DNA from: Desulfobulbus sp.
GTDB taxonomy: Bacteria > Pseudomonadota > Gammaproteobacteria > Burkholderiales > Rhodocyclaceae
Direction of reading: 5' to 3'
Assembly (NCBI GenBank): GCA_009782025.1
Contig: WQUQ01000299.1
Coordinates: forward strand, 1 to 9,196
DNA: 9,196 bases
Of this stretch, positions 7,962 to 9,196 are shown piece after piece. Numbering within the stretch: position 1 is the first letter of the stretch; each line of letters opens with the position of its first letter. Made by a program: the position numbers and the translations under genes. The notes beneath the pieces are model-generated. The model was not told the DNA's origin, searched no databases, and was given only the letters and a program-made list of their open reading frames with translations.

Positions 7962-9196
7962 ATGAGCACCGAAATCGAACTGAAGCTGCGGCTGGATGCC
8001 AAAACCGCCCGCAAACTGGCCGGGCAGCCGCTGCTCGCCGGCCTGCCGACACAGCGGCAACGCCTCTTCAACACCTATTACGACACGCCGGAACTGGCCC
8101 TGCACCAGCGCCGCGTCGCCCTGCGCTTTCGCCGCCAGGGCATCGACTGGCTGCTCACCGTCAAATCGGCCGAGCCGGCCAGCGGCGGCCTGGCCGTGCG
8201 CAGCGAATGGGAAGCCCCGGCCCGGCCCGGACAATTCGATTTCAGCCACGTCGACGTCCCCGACCTGAAAAACTTTCTCGCCACGGCAACGCCGCGCCTG
8301 ACCCCCATCTTCACCACCGATTTCCGCCGCCAGACCTGGCGCGTGCCCTTCGCCGAATCGCTGATCGAACTGGCGCTCGACCGCGGCCACATCGCCAGCG
8401 GCGAGCGCCGCCAAGTCATTTGCGAAATCGAACTGGAACTGATCGAAGGCCGCGTCGCCGACATCTTCGGCCTCACCCGCAGCCTGCAAAAACACCTGCA
8501 ACTCTACCCGGCCATCGCCAGCAAGGCCGAGCGCGGCTACCGGCTATTCACCAACGCCGCGCCGCAACCCGGCAAAGCCAGGCCGCCGTCGCTCGCGGCC
8601 GGCATGACGCCGATCGAAGCCTTTCGCAGCATCGCCCTGACCTGCCTCGAACACTTCCAGCGTAACGAACCGGGCCTGCAAGACGGCGGCCAGATCGAAT
8701 TCGTCCACCAGGCCCGCGTCGCCCTGCGCCGGCTGCGTTCGGCCATCAAACTGTTCGCCCCGGCGCTGCCGCCGGAATTCGTCGCCGCCTACGGCCAGAC
8801 CTGGCAAACCCTGGCCAGCGCTCTGGGCGAGGCCCGCAACTGGGATGTCTTTCTCGGCGAAATCCTGCCGCCGATCCAGGCGCAATTCCCCGACCACCGC
8901 GACCTCAACCGCCTGCGCGACACCGCCCGCCAGCGCGCCCGCCGCGCCCGCCGCACCATCGCCCGCATCCTCGCCCTGCGTGAAACCCCGCGCCTGATCG
9001 TCGAATTCACCGCCGCCGTCTACGCCCTCGCCGACATCCTGCCGCTGCCGCTGAAAAAATTCGCCAGCCGGCGCCTGGCGCAACACACGCGGCGTGCCCG
9101 CAAACTCGCCGAAAAACACGCCACGCTCAACGCCGCCGACCGCCACCGCCTGCGCATCGCCTGCAAAAAACTGCGCTACGCCAGCGAATTCTTCGC
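7962..9196 (+). CDS. CYTH-CHAD domain protein (partial, runs off edge)
   Basis: The reading frame is open from ATG 7962 to the window end (411 full codons), so the C-terminus is missing. The N-terminal CYTH domain (about 1-200) begins with the signature E4-I-E-L-K8. It continues with LRFRR (54-58), LTVKS (65-69), RSEWE (80-84), LDRG (139-142), CEIELEL (154-160) and SKAERGY (187-193), which are charged tunnel residues of triphosphate-binding enzymes. The CHAD domain (from about 215) shows VHQARVALRRLRS (248-260), GEARNWDVFL (289-298) and KKLRYASEFF (402-411), all rich in histidine, arginine and lysine. Relatives such as E. coli YgiF hydrolyse inorganic triphosphate, and CHAD domains are known to bind polyphosphate. 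No signal peptide is present, so it is cytoplasmic. It starts 2 bp after the lapD stop and is almost certainly co-translated with it. Whether it has a part in adhesion control is unknown. Confidence 0.93.
   Translation, partial: MSTEIELKLRLDAKTARKLAGQPLLAGLPTQRQRLFNTYYDTPELALHQRRVALRFRRQGIDWLLTVKSAEPASGGLAVRSEWEAPARPGQFDFSHVDVPDLKNFLATATPRLTPIFTTDFRRQTWRVPFAESLIELALDRGHIASGERRQVICEIELELIEGRVADIFGLTRSLQKHLQLYPAIASKAERGYRLFTNAAPQPGKARPPSLAAGMTPIEAFRSIALTCLEHFQRNEPGLQDGGQIEFVHQARVALRRLRSAIKLFAPALPPEFVAAYGQTWQTLASALGEARNWDVFLGEILPPIQAQFPDHRDLNRLRDTARQRARRARRTIARILALRETPRLIVEFTAAVYALADILPLPLKKFASRRLAQHTRRARKLAEKHATLNAADRHRLRIACKKLRYASEFF

Noticed and set aside
6025..8052. Minus-strand open frame of 675 codons opposite lapD
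   Set aside because: It lies exactly over lapD, which has clear domains and motifs. Its translation is low-complexity (A, G, Q, D, R rich) with no family motif. Long antisense frames are expected in GC-rich genes.

Overview
The window is GC-rich, densely coded bacterial chromosome with no mobile element, CRISPR array, tRNA or rRNA that I can recognise. The glyA-nrdR-ribD order and a LapD/LapG adhesin-control pair next to a TolC-family gene suggest a Gram-negative betaproteobacterium. Rhodocyclales (Dechloromonas/Azonexus-like) is my best guess; this is an inference from gene content, not a database match.

Layout. Bases 1-97 are non-coding and hold a small REP-like palindromic repeat. From 98 to 2927, on the minus strand and read right to left, come glyA (serine hydroxymethyltransferase), nrdR (repressor of ribonucleotide reductase genes) and ribD (bifunctional riboflavin deaminase/reductase). 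nrdR and ribD overlap by four bases. Upstream of glyA on the same strand is a histidine-phosphatase gene (2984-3637), and upstream of that a TolC-family outer-membrane channel gene of LapE type (3734-5218). These last two are separated by a strong Rho-independent terminator (perfect 13-bp stem, GAGA loop, T7 tract). A 126-bp AT-richer divergent region (5219-5344) then separates lapE from a plus-strand operon: lapG (periplasmic calcium-dependent cysteine protease, TTG start), lapD (inner-membrane c-di-GMP receptor with degenerate GGDEF and EAL domains) and a CYTH-CHAD protein that runs off the right edge.

How the genes work together. By analogy with the Pseudomonas fluorescens Lap system, LapE would be the outer-membrane pore of a type I secretion system that leaves a giant adhesin tethered in it. 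LapG would cut the adhesin near its N-terminus to release the cell from the surface. LapD would hold LapG inactive when cytoplasmic c-di-GMP is high. All key residues of LapG (C111, H152, D169, with D110/E112 for calcium) and the LapG-contact tryptophan of LapD (W124) are visible, while the phosphodiesterase motif of LapD is broken (IEHFG in place of DDFG), as expected for a receptor. The adhesin itself and the ABC/membrane-fusion partners (LapB/LapC) are not in the window. The most unusual point is the tight coupling of a CYTH-CHAD (triphosphate/polyphosphate-type) gene to lapD: the ribosome binding site lies inside the end of lapD and the intergenic gap is 2 bp.
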